Below, one piece after another: positions 35,301 through 45,138 of a stretch of DNA of 64,000 bases (position 1 is the first letter of the stretch; each line of letters begins with the position of its first letter). Origin of the DNA: Linnemannia hyalina (Eukaryota; Mortierellomycota; Mortierellomycetes; Mortierellales; Mortierellaceae); NCBI GenBank assembly GCA_019671135.1, contig JAHRHY010000021.1:186001-250000 (forward strand). Reading direction: 5' to 3'. A program made the position numbers and the translations under genes. The notes beneath the pieces are model-generated. The model did no database searches. It saw nothing but the letters and a program-made list of their open reading frames with translations, and was not told where the DNA came from.

Positions 35301-38120
35301 GGAATGATGGAATTAATTAGAATTGGTTTTCTGGTTGATCAAACTGCATAGCAAAATTAAATTTATAATCAAGGGAACTGTTCTGAACTTACTTTCCAAC
35401 ACCCGATGGTCCACTAACAAAGATAACCCTAACAACAGGGTCGCTCAGCTCAGTTCCGCGGTGAACCGATTTGCCACCTCCACGATCAAAGAGCCTAGGC
35501 TTCCGCAACAGAGTCTTGGACGATAGAGGGATCCTGGACGACAGTTGGCACTTGAGCGACACAATGTCATCCTCAAAGACATAGAGATCCTCTGAGTCGT
35601 TGGCACTTACTGCCGCTGGTGTCGAGGGTCCCCCATAACTCGTTCCGCCGTCCAAATCGCCATAGCTCTCATCGTCATCGTTGCAGATCAAGTTACTGTT
35701 TAGCGTCTGTTGGTAAGCGCTGGCCGCCTGAACAATCGCTGCCGAGATCAACTGTTGCTCCGAGTGACGCCCAAATAGACTGTTTGGCAGGACGAATTGG
35801 TACGAAATATCGTGGTTTCCCAACTCAAACGAATCGATCTACAAGGGAGAACAACATCAAAGTTAGGTGACCAAATTCCACTCATATAGTTAGAACATCG
35901 TATCAACAAGCGCGCATTGGTGTAAAATTGCCTACCTTTCCAGTTCTGCGGAGAGTGTTCAAGCAACGCAAGATATCCTGCTTAAACCCGAAGGCGTTCT
36001 GATAACGCTGACTTGGTTGCTATCGGATGAAAGCATGTGACACGTGTTTACTACTTTGCTAATCAATGTTGCAGGCTCCACAATCGTCTCAAAACGATGG
36101 TGGTGTATCTAACTCACCTTTTGCGTCATCTTGCGAAGGATAGCGTCCACAATGGGAGGCATGTCCGACCTAAAGTCGCTCACCGGTGGCAAATCCCTCG
36201 TCAGAACGCCTAAATATTTTCATCCGCATCGACACAAAATGGTCAGTAAGTAAGCGGTGAATGTCAAGCGTATGCTCGTTTCTCCACAGCGAACATTTAC
36301 AATGCACCTTCGCACTCACCTTGCAGAATCTGAACGCTGTCGTTTCCGGTGTTGGGATACTGCATCGTCAAGAGCGAGAACAAGGTCGCGCCGAGTCCAT
36401 AGATATCCGTGCGGTAATCCATCCAGGTCTCTGCTCGTCCCGTCTGCTCTGGTGCCAAAAACTGCAGGTGGTACTCCATGTACCCAGGGATCTGCCACTC
36501 GACAATATTGTTGGGCGCTCTGGCTCGCTCGTGACTCAGAATCTTGGAATGCGTGAAATCGAATAGCCGCAATTTGGTGTCGTTGATGTCCATCGTGTCC
36601 AACAATGCGTAAAGCGTCGAGGGTCCCTTGGTGTACTGGCTAGACCCGCCTCCAATCCCGTTTCCAGCTCCGTTCGATTCAGAATGGGTATCACTTTTGG
36701 GGCTCCAGGGTCCGATCTTTGGTTCAGCCGGCATCCAGTGCAGAGCGGTAGGGCAGATGGCGAGGTGAGCAATATTTGCTGATTGTAGGGCCTCAAGAAC
36801 ACAAGCTGCCTTCAGCGCAAACACCAGGAAAGTGTACACATCTCGGAAGGGTGACCCGACACACTTTTCAATCTTCCCGCCTGTGCTGTAGAGTTCCTGA
36901 AGGTTATCGAGTCCCATGAACTGGTGGTGTGTATGCGACAACAGGTTGGGTCCGAGCCGTTCAAGAATCAAGATCGAGAGGTCGTCTTGATCCAGGTCGA
37001 TGAAATCTTCCACGACTCGGTTAAAGTACTTTTCGGTCTCGACGCTCCCTGTCTCGTAGACTGCTTGCTTCGCACCAGGCTTGACATGACACTTGCTCTC
37101 CCTTGCAGGCTGTTGTCGCCCACTGCTGTCATTTGACGGTGTTCCAGTTGATTGTGGTGGGGTCGCTTCTGTGGTAGCACCAGCACTGCTGCAACCCCCC
37201 GATGCCGATACCGATGTTGGTATTTCACCACAACAGGAAGGTTCGAGCTTTGTTTGTGGTTCGGTCGACGGATTGAACTTTGGTGGAGGAGTGCTTGTGG
37301 GATCATAACGGGCATTGGCAATCTGGAGTCGCTTCAATATCCGGTACTCGTGCTGGAGGAGGACGCGGGACTGATGGAGCTTGCCTGTCACAGGCACACC
37401 GTCCGATATCCGCTTGCCCATAATCAATCCCATGTTTCCCGCCTGCGATCCACCAATAAATTCGTACCCTTGGACCATTGGTGGTACAAAGGACCGGGTG
37501 TTGGTGTGCGATGGTGCTCTGTATGGGTTATGGTATATTGACTCATCCTTGATGGGCAGGAGTGGTTGTGGGTTGAGGTGAAAGGAGCTCCCTGCATGAT
37601 TGGGTGTTGATTGAGAGGAGTAGGGTCCAGCTGTCCGCTTACTATATCCACCGGCGCCGACTCCAGTCGAGTATGTCGAGTAAAGGTCCTCGCCCCGGAT
37701 CCTAGGGATGCCACTGCCACCAACAGGATCGTGTCCTGGTCCGATAGGGGTCTGCGATTGAAGACGACTGGCTGAAACAGCGTTGCTGTAGAGAGAGGCA
37801 GGGGTGCCAGGGAGGCGTATTGTGGATGAATTAACAGAAAACGATGAAGAGAGGGATCGCTTGTTCTTTTTGTGATGCGACTCTGAGGGGATGAAGGTTG
37901 ACATTGCAGTGGTGGAGATGGCGGAGGGTTGGAGGTATGGTTTGTAGAACCACTGGGCAGCGTTTGTAGCGTTGGGGCAGTCTGTGATAACAGCAAGGTT
38001 GTCGACTGTAGTAGGGGAGGCAGTTGCTGGTTCGTCTGTAGTCTGGCATTCGTTTGATGCGGTGGTGGAGGAGGAGGAGCACAGAGGGGCTGAAGGGGCC
38101 GAGGAAGGAGTCGAGGACAT
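26306..38120 (-). CDS. Giant hybrid histidine kinase, Mak2/Mak3-like (copy 2)
   Basis: Paralogue of the neighbouring kinase, about 3472 residues from MSSTPSSAPS. Thirteen exons: 38120-36320, 36209-36118, 36019-35936, 35838-35393, 35269-32915, 32792-32622, 32526-30163, 30057-29869, 29756-29551, 29439-27183, 27030-26919, 26763-26515, 26398-26306. Every intron sits at the homologous codon and phase of copy 1. Domains match copy 1: kinase-like domain from about residue 217 with LAPEQTGR, P-loop GPSGVGKT near 802, Walker B TWLIDDLHFAD, GAF, PAS, H-box FLANMSHELRT near 2495, full HATPase boxes, interrupted receiver, and terminal receiver with FDHMPIMDG and MTKPLL. Differences: a longer acidic/disordered segment before the GAF domain (DDDDCDGVEADMEVDDDDE) and a charged insert of over 30 residues within the terminal receiver. 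Its start region faces a minisatellite. Function is inferred from the family. Confidence 0.93.
29757..29868 (-). other. Intron splitting the H-box, with conserved 3' end (copy 2)
   Basis: Homologous to the H-box intron of copy 1, at the same codon and phase. Bases 29800-29757 (sense order) match the copy 1 intron tail, including CTAACAAATT, GGTGGCAA and ATTAG at the acceptor. An in-phase upstream acceptor, CCTGAG ending at 29802, would add 15 codons (TNLVANYHCGTNIR region) with no stop. The donor half of the intron shows no similarity to copy 1. Confidence 0.6.
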
Positions 38121-39768
38121 GGAAGGTGATAGTAGTAGGTAGTAATTGGTTTGGAAGGAGCAAAGGAAGGGTGACAAGGGGAGAATTGCTGCTGTCGGGT
38201 ATGTGTAGCACCACCGTTGTTGCTGTGTTGTTGGTTGCTTAGTGAGATAAAATAAAAAAAAAAAGGGACAAGGGTTCTAGGGTATAAGAGGAGTGAGGAA
38301 GAACTAGGCAAGATGGAGAGTTATTGTTGTTGTATGCAGTAAGTGGGGGTGAATTAGTCGAAGGTGAAGTGATGGAAGGTGAGAGAGGGAAGAGGTAAGT
38401 GCGATGAGGATGAGGATGGGGTTGAGATTGAGGTGTGGAGGATTGAAAAAAGAAAATAAGCGGACAACAAACAAGCAAAAAGTGGCTCCATACAGTCAGT
38501 CTACATACTGTGCAGGGTATGGGCGGAGGAGACAGGACAGGCCCTGTCTGTCTCTATTGGCTGGCCCATCCCCGTTTGCAATTATGGATGTTTCATTTAT
38601 CGCGCTATCCACGTTCCTTTTTGTCTCTTCTCTCTTTTTCTCTCTCCTCTTACTGTACTCACTCGAATTGAGCAATCGGGTCCACCACAATCCACAAAAG
38701 AGCAACAACCCTTTTTCTAGATAACGTGCAGGCGCACAGTCAATGGTCAATGGATAATAGTCAATGGTCAATGGACAATAGTCTATGGTCAATGGACAAT
38801 AGTCAATGGTCAATACAATAGTCAATGGTCAATGGACAATAGTCAATGGTCAATGGACAATAGTCAATGGTCAATACAATAGTCAATGGTCAATGGACAA
38901 TAGTCAATGGTCAATGGACAATAGTCAATGGTCAATACAATAGTCAATGGTCAATACAATAGTCAATGGTCAATGGACAATAGTCAATGGTCAATGGACA
39001 ATAGTCAATGGTCAATGGACAATAGTCAATGGTCAATACAATGGTCAATGGTCAATGGACAATAGTCAATGGTCAATGGACAATAGTCTATGGTCAATGG
39101 ACAATAGTCAATGGTCAATGGACAATCCAACGGGTCCGGATACAAGCACAACATGGCAAATAGAAACGAATGAAAAAAGATACAGAGCTGCGTAACACCA
39201 GAAAAGGAAACGATCTGTCCCTCTATTTTCGCTTCTTCTTCACAATGCACAAAGCTTAGCTACTTGCGTGCATGCTACACCCATTATTGTATGCTATTGA
39301 AGACATCATAGACCACTGACAGTTTCTCGCCCTCTTGTTTCCCTTGCCTTTACTCGCACCTTCACAAGAACCCAGCGAATAATAATATTATTGGCCTCTG
39401 CGTCCAACGTTGCTTAGATACTTTTGCAACAACAACAAGGCCAACAAGGACGAGAGCAGCTCTCAGACACCTCCTTGTCAAAAAAACAAAAGGCACTTCA
39501 TCTCGTCCCGAAATGATGACACAGTACATGTACTTGCTATGGTTCATGTATGTGTTGTTCAGCACGTATGCCTGTCTGCCTGACCTGAGAGCACTCTTAC
39601 TCGTCCTCTCTATTCGCATCCATACGTCGTCATTTCCTGCCCAAATCTGGACTGCAAAGTCAAAAAGGACAACGCGGCCTAACCTCTACTTTCCTTCTTC
39701 CTTTCTCTTTTACATTCTTCTCTTCATTCATCGCCCTTCCCCATCTTCCCTCACCCATTCACTCAAAA
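38121..39768. other. Divergent promoter region with minisatellite
   Basis: About 1.65 kb between copy 2 of the kinase and the M28 peptidase. The kinase-proximal part (38121-38450) is A/G-rich on the plus strand, so pyrimidine-rich in the sense of that gene. The minisatellite occupies 38740-39128. The last 80 bases before 39769 are strongly C/T-rich and form the peptidase leader. A short open frame of about 60 codons around 39514-39600 shows no family signature. Confidence 0.5.
38740..39128. repeat. Minisatellite of 19 units built from 7-bp words
   Basis: Nineteen tandem units span 389 bases. Fourteen are 21 bp (TCAATGG TCAATGG ACAATAG) and five are 19 bp, lacking two bases in the middle word (TCAATGG TCAAT ACAATAG). 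The 21-bp unit is itself three related 7-mers. Short units are interspersed (positions 4, 7, 10, 11 and 15 in the array), so part of it looks like a higher-order long-long-short repeat. A few units carry single changes (TCTATGG twice, GGATAATAG in the first). Since 21 is divisible by three, one frame reads VNGQWTI repeatedly, but the 19-bp units break it. Confidence 0.97.
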
Positions 39769-41749
39769 ATGAAACTTCAGTCTCTCCTCCTCGTCTCATT
39801 GGCCTCAGTCGCCTTGGCCGCACCCTCCTGGTGGGAGCAGTGGACCCTCAACAAGCACACCACCACCTCAGACTCCGTTATCAGCCATAACGACGATATG
39901 CGTCTTGTCCAGACCGCCGCCGACAAGGCCCCCTACTGGACCACTGAGAAGGAGCGTCTCCACATGTTCCGCAACAGCATCAAGTACATGGATATCACCG
40001 ACCACCAGGACCTTGGCGCCAGCCGTGTCTCTGCCCTTGGCAAGCGTCGTAAGTGAAATGAACACTCGCTCCCTCCCGTCACTGCTGTTTTATCTACACA
40101 TGGTTAACCCCCGTCTGACACGGTGAGAAAAAAATTAAAACGGTACTGTTGAACCTTAGAACTCAATTGTTCCCCTTTTCTTTTATCTCAACTACAGCCC
40201 TCCCTACTGCCGCTGTTCACCAGAAGAAGGTTGCTCGCTATGTTGATAGCCTCTCGACCGCCAACATGGAGGTTGCCTTGACCGAGTTCACCAGCTTCTA
40301 CAACCGTTACTACAAGAGCGAGACCGGCAAGCAGTCCGCCCAATGGCTTTACAAGCAGGTTAGCGACTTGATCGAGGAGTCCGACGCCGACTCTGACGTC
40401 AGCATCCGTAAATTCCATCACAACTGGGACCAGTTCTCCATCATCGGTAAGAAAGTCTTTTATGTTGTAACAAGCGAATACCAAGATGGCGACATGCATA
40501 TTGAGCAAGGAAAAATAGGGGGGGGGGAAGAGAACGCCAAGCTGACTCCATCTTCTCCCATTCGATCGTAGCTCGCTTTGAGGGCAAGGATGAGTCGTTG
40601 TCGAACCAGCCCGTCATTGTTGGTGCCCACCAGGACTCTATCAACATGTGGCTCCCCATACTCCGTGCTCCCGGTGCCGATGACGATGGTTCGGGCACCG
40701 TTACCATCTTGGAGGTCTTCCGCTCCCTTGTTGGCACTGGATTCCGCCCTCAGCGCCCCGTCGAGTTCCACTGGTACTCTGCCGAAGAGGCCGGTCTCTT
40801 GGGATCCCAGGATGTTGCCAAGGAGTACGAGCAGAAGCGTGTTGATGTCATTGCCATGATTCAGGTAAGAAATTTCCTTAGTGTCTAGACTTGACTGACC
40901 AACTTCATGTGGCCACATAACTTGGTTGTTCTAACAGTGTCGTTCAATGCTTGTCTCTCTTTCTTGGCTTTGCCAATTAGAACGATATGACTGGATACGT
41001 TGGCACCAAGTTTGCCGAGTCATACGGCATTGTCGTCGATTTTGTCGACCCCGAATTGACCGAATTGGTCCGCGTACGTAGTCCCTTCCTCAATTATGTT
41101 TCTGCAGCTGCTGTATTAATGTCAAGGATGAACTGCAGACTAATTTTTTGCTGCTTTTTGTACTTTTTAGGTCTATGCCCGCGAGTACGGTGATATTCCC
41201 GTTCGCGAGACCAAGTGTGGATATGCCTGTGAGTGATTGTTTGAAACCATTTTGGTGGCTATGGATATGCAGGATTCTGGTGTATTTTCCAGACGTCATA
41301 ACAAGGATGCGTTCCAAATGGAACAGGACCCTTTATTTGTATTCACTCCATTGACCCCACGATTTTATTTTTTGTTCCCATAGGCTCTGATCACGCTTCG
41401 TGGGCCAAGGCTGGATACCGCTCTGCATTCGCCATCGAGGGTGACTTCAGTGACAGCAGTACGTAATATCAAGGAGAAGGGGCGAGAGAAAGAGGAGGAG
41501 GAGGAAAAGAACAGCCTACTTGCTCTTTGCGTGTGTTTTTTTCCCTGTTCAACATGATGGTGGCGAATTGATCCCGATGCTAACGGTTGTTGTTGTTGTT
41601 TTTTTGTATATGTTATGATAGGCCCTTACATCCACTCGACAAACGATGATATTTCGCACATCAACTTTGACCACATGAAGCAGTTCGCCAAGCTTGCCCT
41701 TGGCTTTGCTGTCGAACTCGGTCACTACAAGGGTCAGGAGAAGAACTAA
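39769..41749 (+). CDS. Secreted M28 family aminopeptidase
   Basis: Predicted extracellular zinc leucine-type aminopeptidase. Seven exons, 39769-40048, 40198-40446, 40572-40864, 40981-41073, 41171-41228, 41384-41458 and 41622-41749, join in phase to 391 residues. [19 protein letters not shown] is a clear signal peptide. Residues to about 90 resemble the inhibitory propeptide of fungal leucine aminopeptidases and end near a KR pair. Metal-ligand positions expected for M28 are present: His in VGAHQDS (near 196), Asp in GADDDGSGT, Glu-Glu in SAEEAGLLG (near 247, one catalytic), Asp in QNDMTGY and His in YIHSTND. No transmembrane segment or GPI signal is seen, so it is probably released. With the aspartic protease directly downstream in the same orientation it forms a secreted-protease pair, each with its own promoter. 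Confidence 0.94.
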
Positions 41750-42535
41750 GAAAGCCAATTGCCGCCTCTTTTTGTATTTACGACAAGTTGTCGACCGAAC
41801 ATGCATGTATATGAAAAAAATAAATATCGCCCCTGTGAGCTGTACAGAAAACAAGGTCGAGGAAGAACACCTTTTGGATGTTGAAGGCTGTGTCTGTATG
41901 TTCCTAACCCTGCATGTTGAACAAATGTGTGTCTGTTATCTGAAAGTGCGGTCCGACTTGAATGACGCCCTGACGAACAACAATATGTTGGTCGATACAG
42001 TAGAAGTAAGAGACATAACGGGCAACTCTCTCTCTCTCTCACTGTACTTGTTGCTGGAATTGGCTACGATGAAGGGCAATGAAAATAATAATAGGGGATA
42101 TAAAGAAAAGAGAGAGAGAGAGAGAGAGAGAGAACCGGTCTTCATACAATATCAGAAATTAGTCGTCTCCTTTCCTTCCCCGGTTTTGTTACTCTTCCTT
42201 GTCTTTACACATTCACCCACTCTCTCTCTCCTCTGCCTTCCTTCTTGCACATTCGCTCCTCGTGCACAATCACTCCCTTACCCATTCACCCACTCCTTCT
42301 CTCGCTCCTTCACTCACTCCTTCGCTTCCGAACAGGAAGACCCTTCTTGGACTGACACGACCCTCCACACTCCTCCTTCTCAGGAACATACTCCCGCACA
42401 CTCCCGCACACTCCCTCATCTTCTTCACACTCTCTCAAAAACTACCCCCCTGGACATCACTCACACAGCACATTCAGGAACAAGAAACATACTTACTTAC
42501 ACCCCTCCTCTACGACACATAACATAATCACAATA
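41750..42535. promoter_or_regulatory. Intergenic region and promoter of the aspartic protease
   Basis: Nearly 800 bases. It holds a (TC)n run at about 42026-42041, an (AG)n run at 42109-42133, and then about 370 bases of C/T-rich DNA (42165-42530) with repeated CACTC/CTCAC words up to the start codon. A frame is open across much of this stretch, but its composition is that of a leader, not of a protein. Confidence 0.5.
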
Positions 42536-44021
42536 ATGAGGTCCCCCCTCCTCCTCGACTGCAGCCGATGCTGTCTCCTCTTGATCCTCGTCATCCTCCC
42601 CCTTGCCACATCCGAATCCCCAAAACTACATCGGTAAACAACACACTCTCTCTCTCTCTCATTCTTTCTCCCCTCCCTTCTTTCCCATCAACCACGACTG
42701 CCCTGCGGTTTTCGAATCTGATGTCTCAATGTCTCAAGCATCTAAACTTATCTCTGTGTGTTTTGTTTGTTTTGTTGGATATTGCAATGGTCTATTATTA
42801 GAATCTCGGTCAAGCAGTACCCGGGCGAAAGTCCAAGAAGGGCTACTCAGGAACTGCGCGCTCACCACGAGTCCCGACTCGCCTTCATGTCTAAACTGCA
42901 CCAATACAATGATATCAAACAAAGCCTGCCTCCCACAGCACTCGACGAAGCAGCAGCAGCAGAAGGAGCAACACCACCAGAACAACCACACCTAATTGTT
43001 GACGATACCCCAGACTCGAATTTCAAACGAGCCTTGTCAAATTCAAAACCAAAAGGAGCGACAGCAGAAGGAGCAACAGTAGGCGCCGGTGAAGAGGATG
43101 ACCATCCGTCCGTTATGACGATATCCTTCATGGACAAACTCGACCAGGAACTAGAGAAACTAAAACGGATACATGATAAGCACAGCCAGCAGAATCCGAA
43201 GCAGGAACATCCAAAGCGGGCTCTAGTCGGAGTAGCGCCCCTTCGTGGTAATTCTCTCGATACCCAATGGGTCGCAGCCATGGAGATTGGGTCTCCGCCG
43301 CAGGAGTTCTCGGTCGTCTTTGATACTGGTAGCAGTGACCTCTGGATCCCTTCAACGAGTTGTCAGACTTTGACATGTATGACCCTTCGGCGGTTCAACC
43401 CTGCTCGATCAAGGTAATTAATTCTTAGACCGTTTTCTTTGTTTTGACAGGGGGTTTTTTTTGGTGGTACACATTTGGAAGATTGGAATGCGCAAGGGAG
43501 GAAATGAATTCATCCATCTTATCTGCCGTTAGATCAGAACAGGACCACAGGGCATGGGCGACCCATACTTCCAATTATTCTCACAAGCCAGAACAACAAC
43601 CACTACATTCGTTGGACAAACACAGGCATGGACATTGACCCATTTCTCAGTTCACAAGACTTAACTAACCCCTTTTTTTTTTTTTTTTTTTTCTACATGT
43701 CGTATTTTTGACTAATCCAGTACGTTTCATCAGGATGGAAGGCCTTGGTCAATCAACTATGCAGACGACTCCAAAGTCTCGGGTGTGCTGGCCACGGACA
43801 ATATCAAAGTTGCAGGAATAACGATTAACGACCAGACCTTTGGCATGGCTTCTGTCAACTCGGGATCTACAGCCGCCACCGGAGTAGACGGGATCATGGG
43901 ACTCGGTTTCAACTCTAACAGCGAAATGGGCAGTAAGTTGTGTGAGCTTGGAAGTCACGGTTGGCGCATGAATGCTTGTTATCTCTGCAGATATCTGGAA
44001 TGCATGTTGAAACCTCTAGAA

Positions 44022-44052
<31 letters not shown>

Positions 44053-44979
44053 CATGCGCTCATTATGCTTTTCGTGGTGATAATTTAGATGTCAATACAC
44101 CCATAACGAACATGATTCTGCAGAACCAGATTGACCAGCCCATTGTATCGGTATGGCTCAACAAGGCATCGGACCAGGACGCATCACTATCCAACGGCGG
44201 ACAGTTCATTTTCGGAGGCGTCGACCCATCGCTCTACGTCGGACCCATCACCTACGTCCCCGTCACATCGTCAAAGGAATGGCAGATTTCCATCGATCAA
44301 GTCTTTATCGGACGCAAGGAACTCTCTCTCTCCAGCGCAGCTTCCTCGGCAATTGTCGATACTGGATCTTCATATATCTTGTTCCCCGATTACTTGGCAA
44401 CGGCGTTCCATCGAGCGATCCCTAACTCGCAGTACGACAGCAAATTGGGCTGGTGGATCCCCTGTTCCCTGGCCAATTCGCGGTCGGTGGGGGACTTGAC
44501 GTTTGTGTTGGGCGGGAAGAAGTTTAGTGTGCCCTTGTCGGATATTGTGATCCTCAAGTCGGCCTTTAATAATTACTGTCTGAGCGCCATTGATTCTTGG
44601 CAGGAGCTTGCTGGCCATGGCGGTCAGTCTGTAAGTTTTTTTTTTTCTGCCCCCCCCCCCCCCCCAAGATTCGCGAAGAGAGGGATATGACCAGCATAAC
44701 GCAAAACACTAACAGCGCATACTTATTTTGGCATTTTTTTTTTAGGGTATCTTGTTGGGAGACTTATTTGTCAAGAACCAGTATGTGGTCTACGACTATC
44801 AAAAGGAACAGATTGGATTCGCGGAAAAGGTCGATATGGCACCTGGAGGGATCAATTTGAACGCCAAGAGCATTGCGGGATCTGGATGGGATGCTCTTAG
44901 GGCAAGTAGTCGGGACTTTCAAGTACTTGCTATGGCCCTTGGAGGTGTCTTGAGTTTTCTTTTTGCAAATGTCCTTTAG
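42536..44979 (+). CDS. GPI-anchored aspartic protease (pepsin family A1, yapsin-like)
   Basis: Secretory aspartyl endopeptidase, probably tethered at the cell surface. Five exons, 42536-42633, 42802-43413, 43721-43932, 44089-44630 and 44746-44979, give 565 residues. The N-terminus has a hydrophobic signal (CCLLLILVILPLATS). A propeptide rich in Ala/Glu/Gln follows and ends near KRALVGVAPLRGN (about residue 172), a plausible dibasic cleavage site. The two active-site aspartates are in FDTGSSDLWIP (Asp207) and VDTGSSYILF (Asp398). The flap region is INYADDSKVSG, and GILLGDLFVKNQYVVYD is the usual C-terminal lobe motif. The C-terminus, DFQVLAMALGGVLSFLFANVL, is a typical GPI-attachment signal with Ser residues just before it. 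Intron 2 is long (307 nt), and intron 3 contains a run of 29 A. Cleavage specificity is not known. Confidence 0.93.
44024..44052. repeat. Homopolymer run of 29 A inside an intron
   Basis: An uninterrupted A run in intron 3 of the aspartic protease, about 36 bases before the acceptor. Its length is likely to vary between reads and strains. Confidence 0.9.
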
Positions 44980-45138
44980 ACCTCCCGTGGGTTTGGTGGG
45001 GTGTGAGCGTAGAATAAAAAGAAAGATAGACAAACAAGCAAAACGCGAGTGTGTATCAAATATTTGACGAAAAACAAAAAAAAAATGTTGTTTTAATGAA
45101 TGAGAATCAACCAACAGAGGGAGGAGGGGGGAGGGTTT

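Noticed and set aside
38947..39195. Open frame reading VNGQWTI repeatedly
   Set aside because: It is a by-product of the 21-bp minisatellite; the 19-bp units break the frame across the array.
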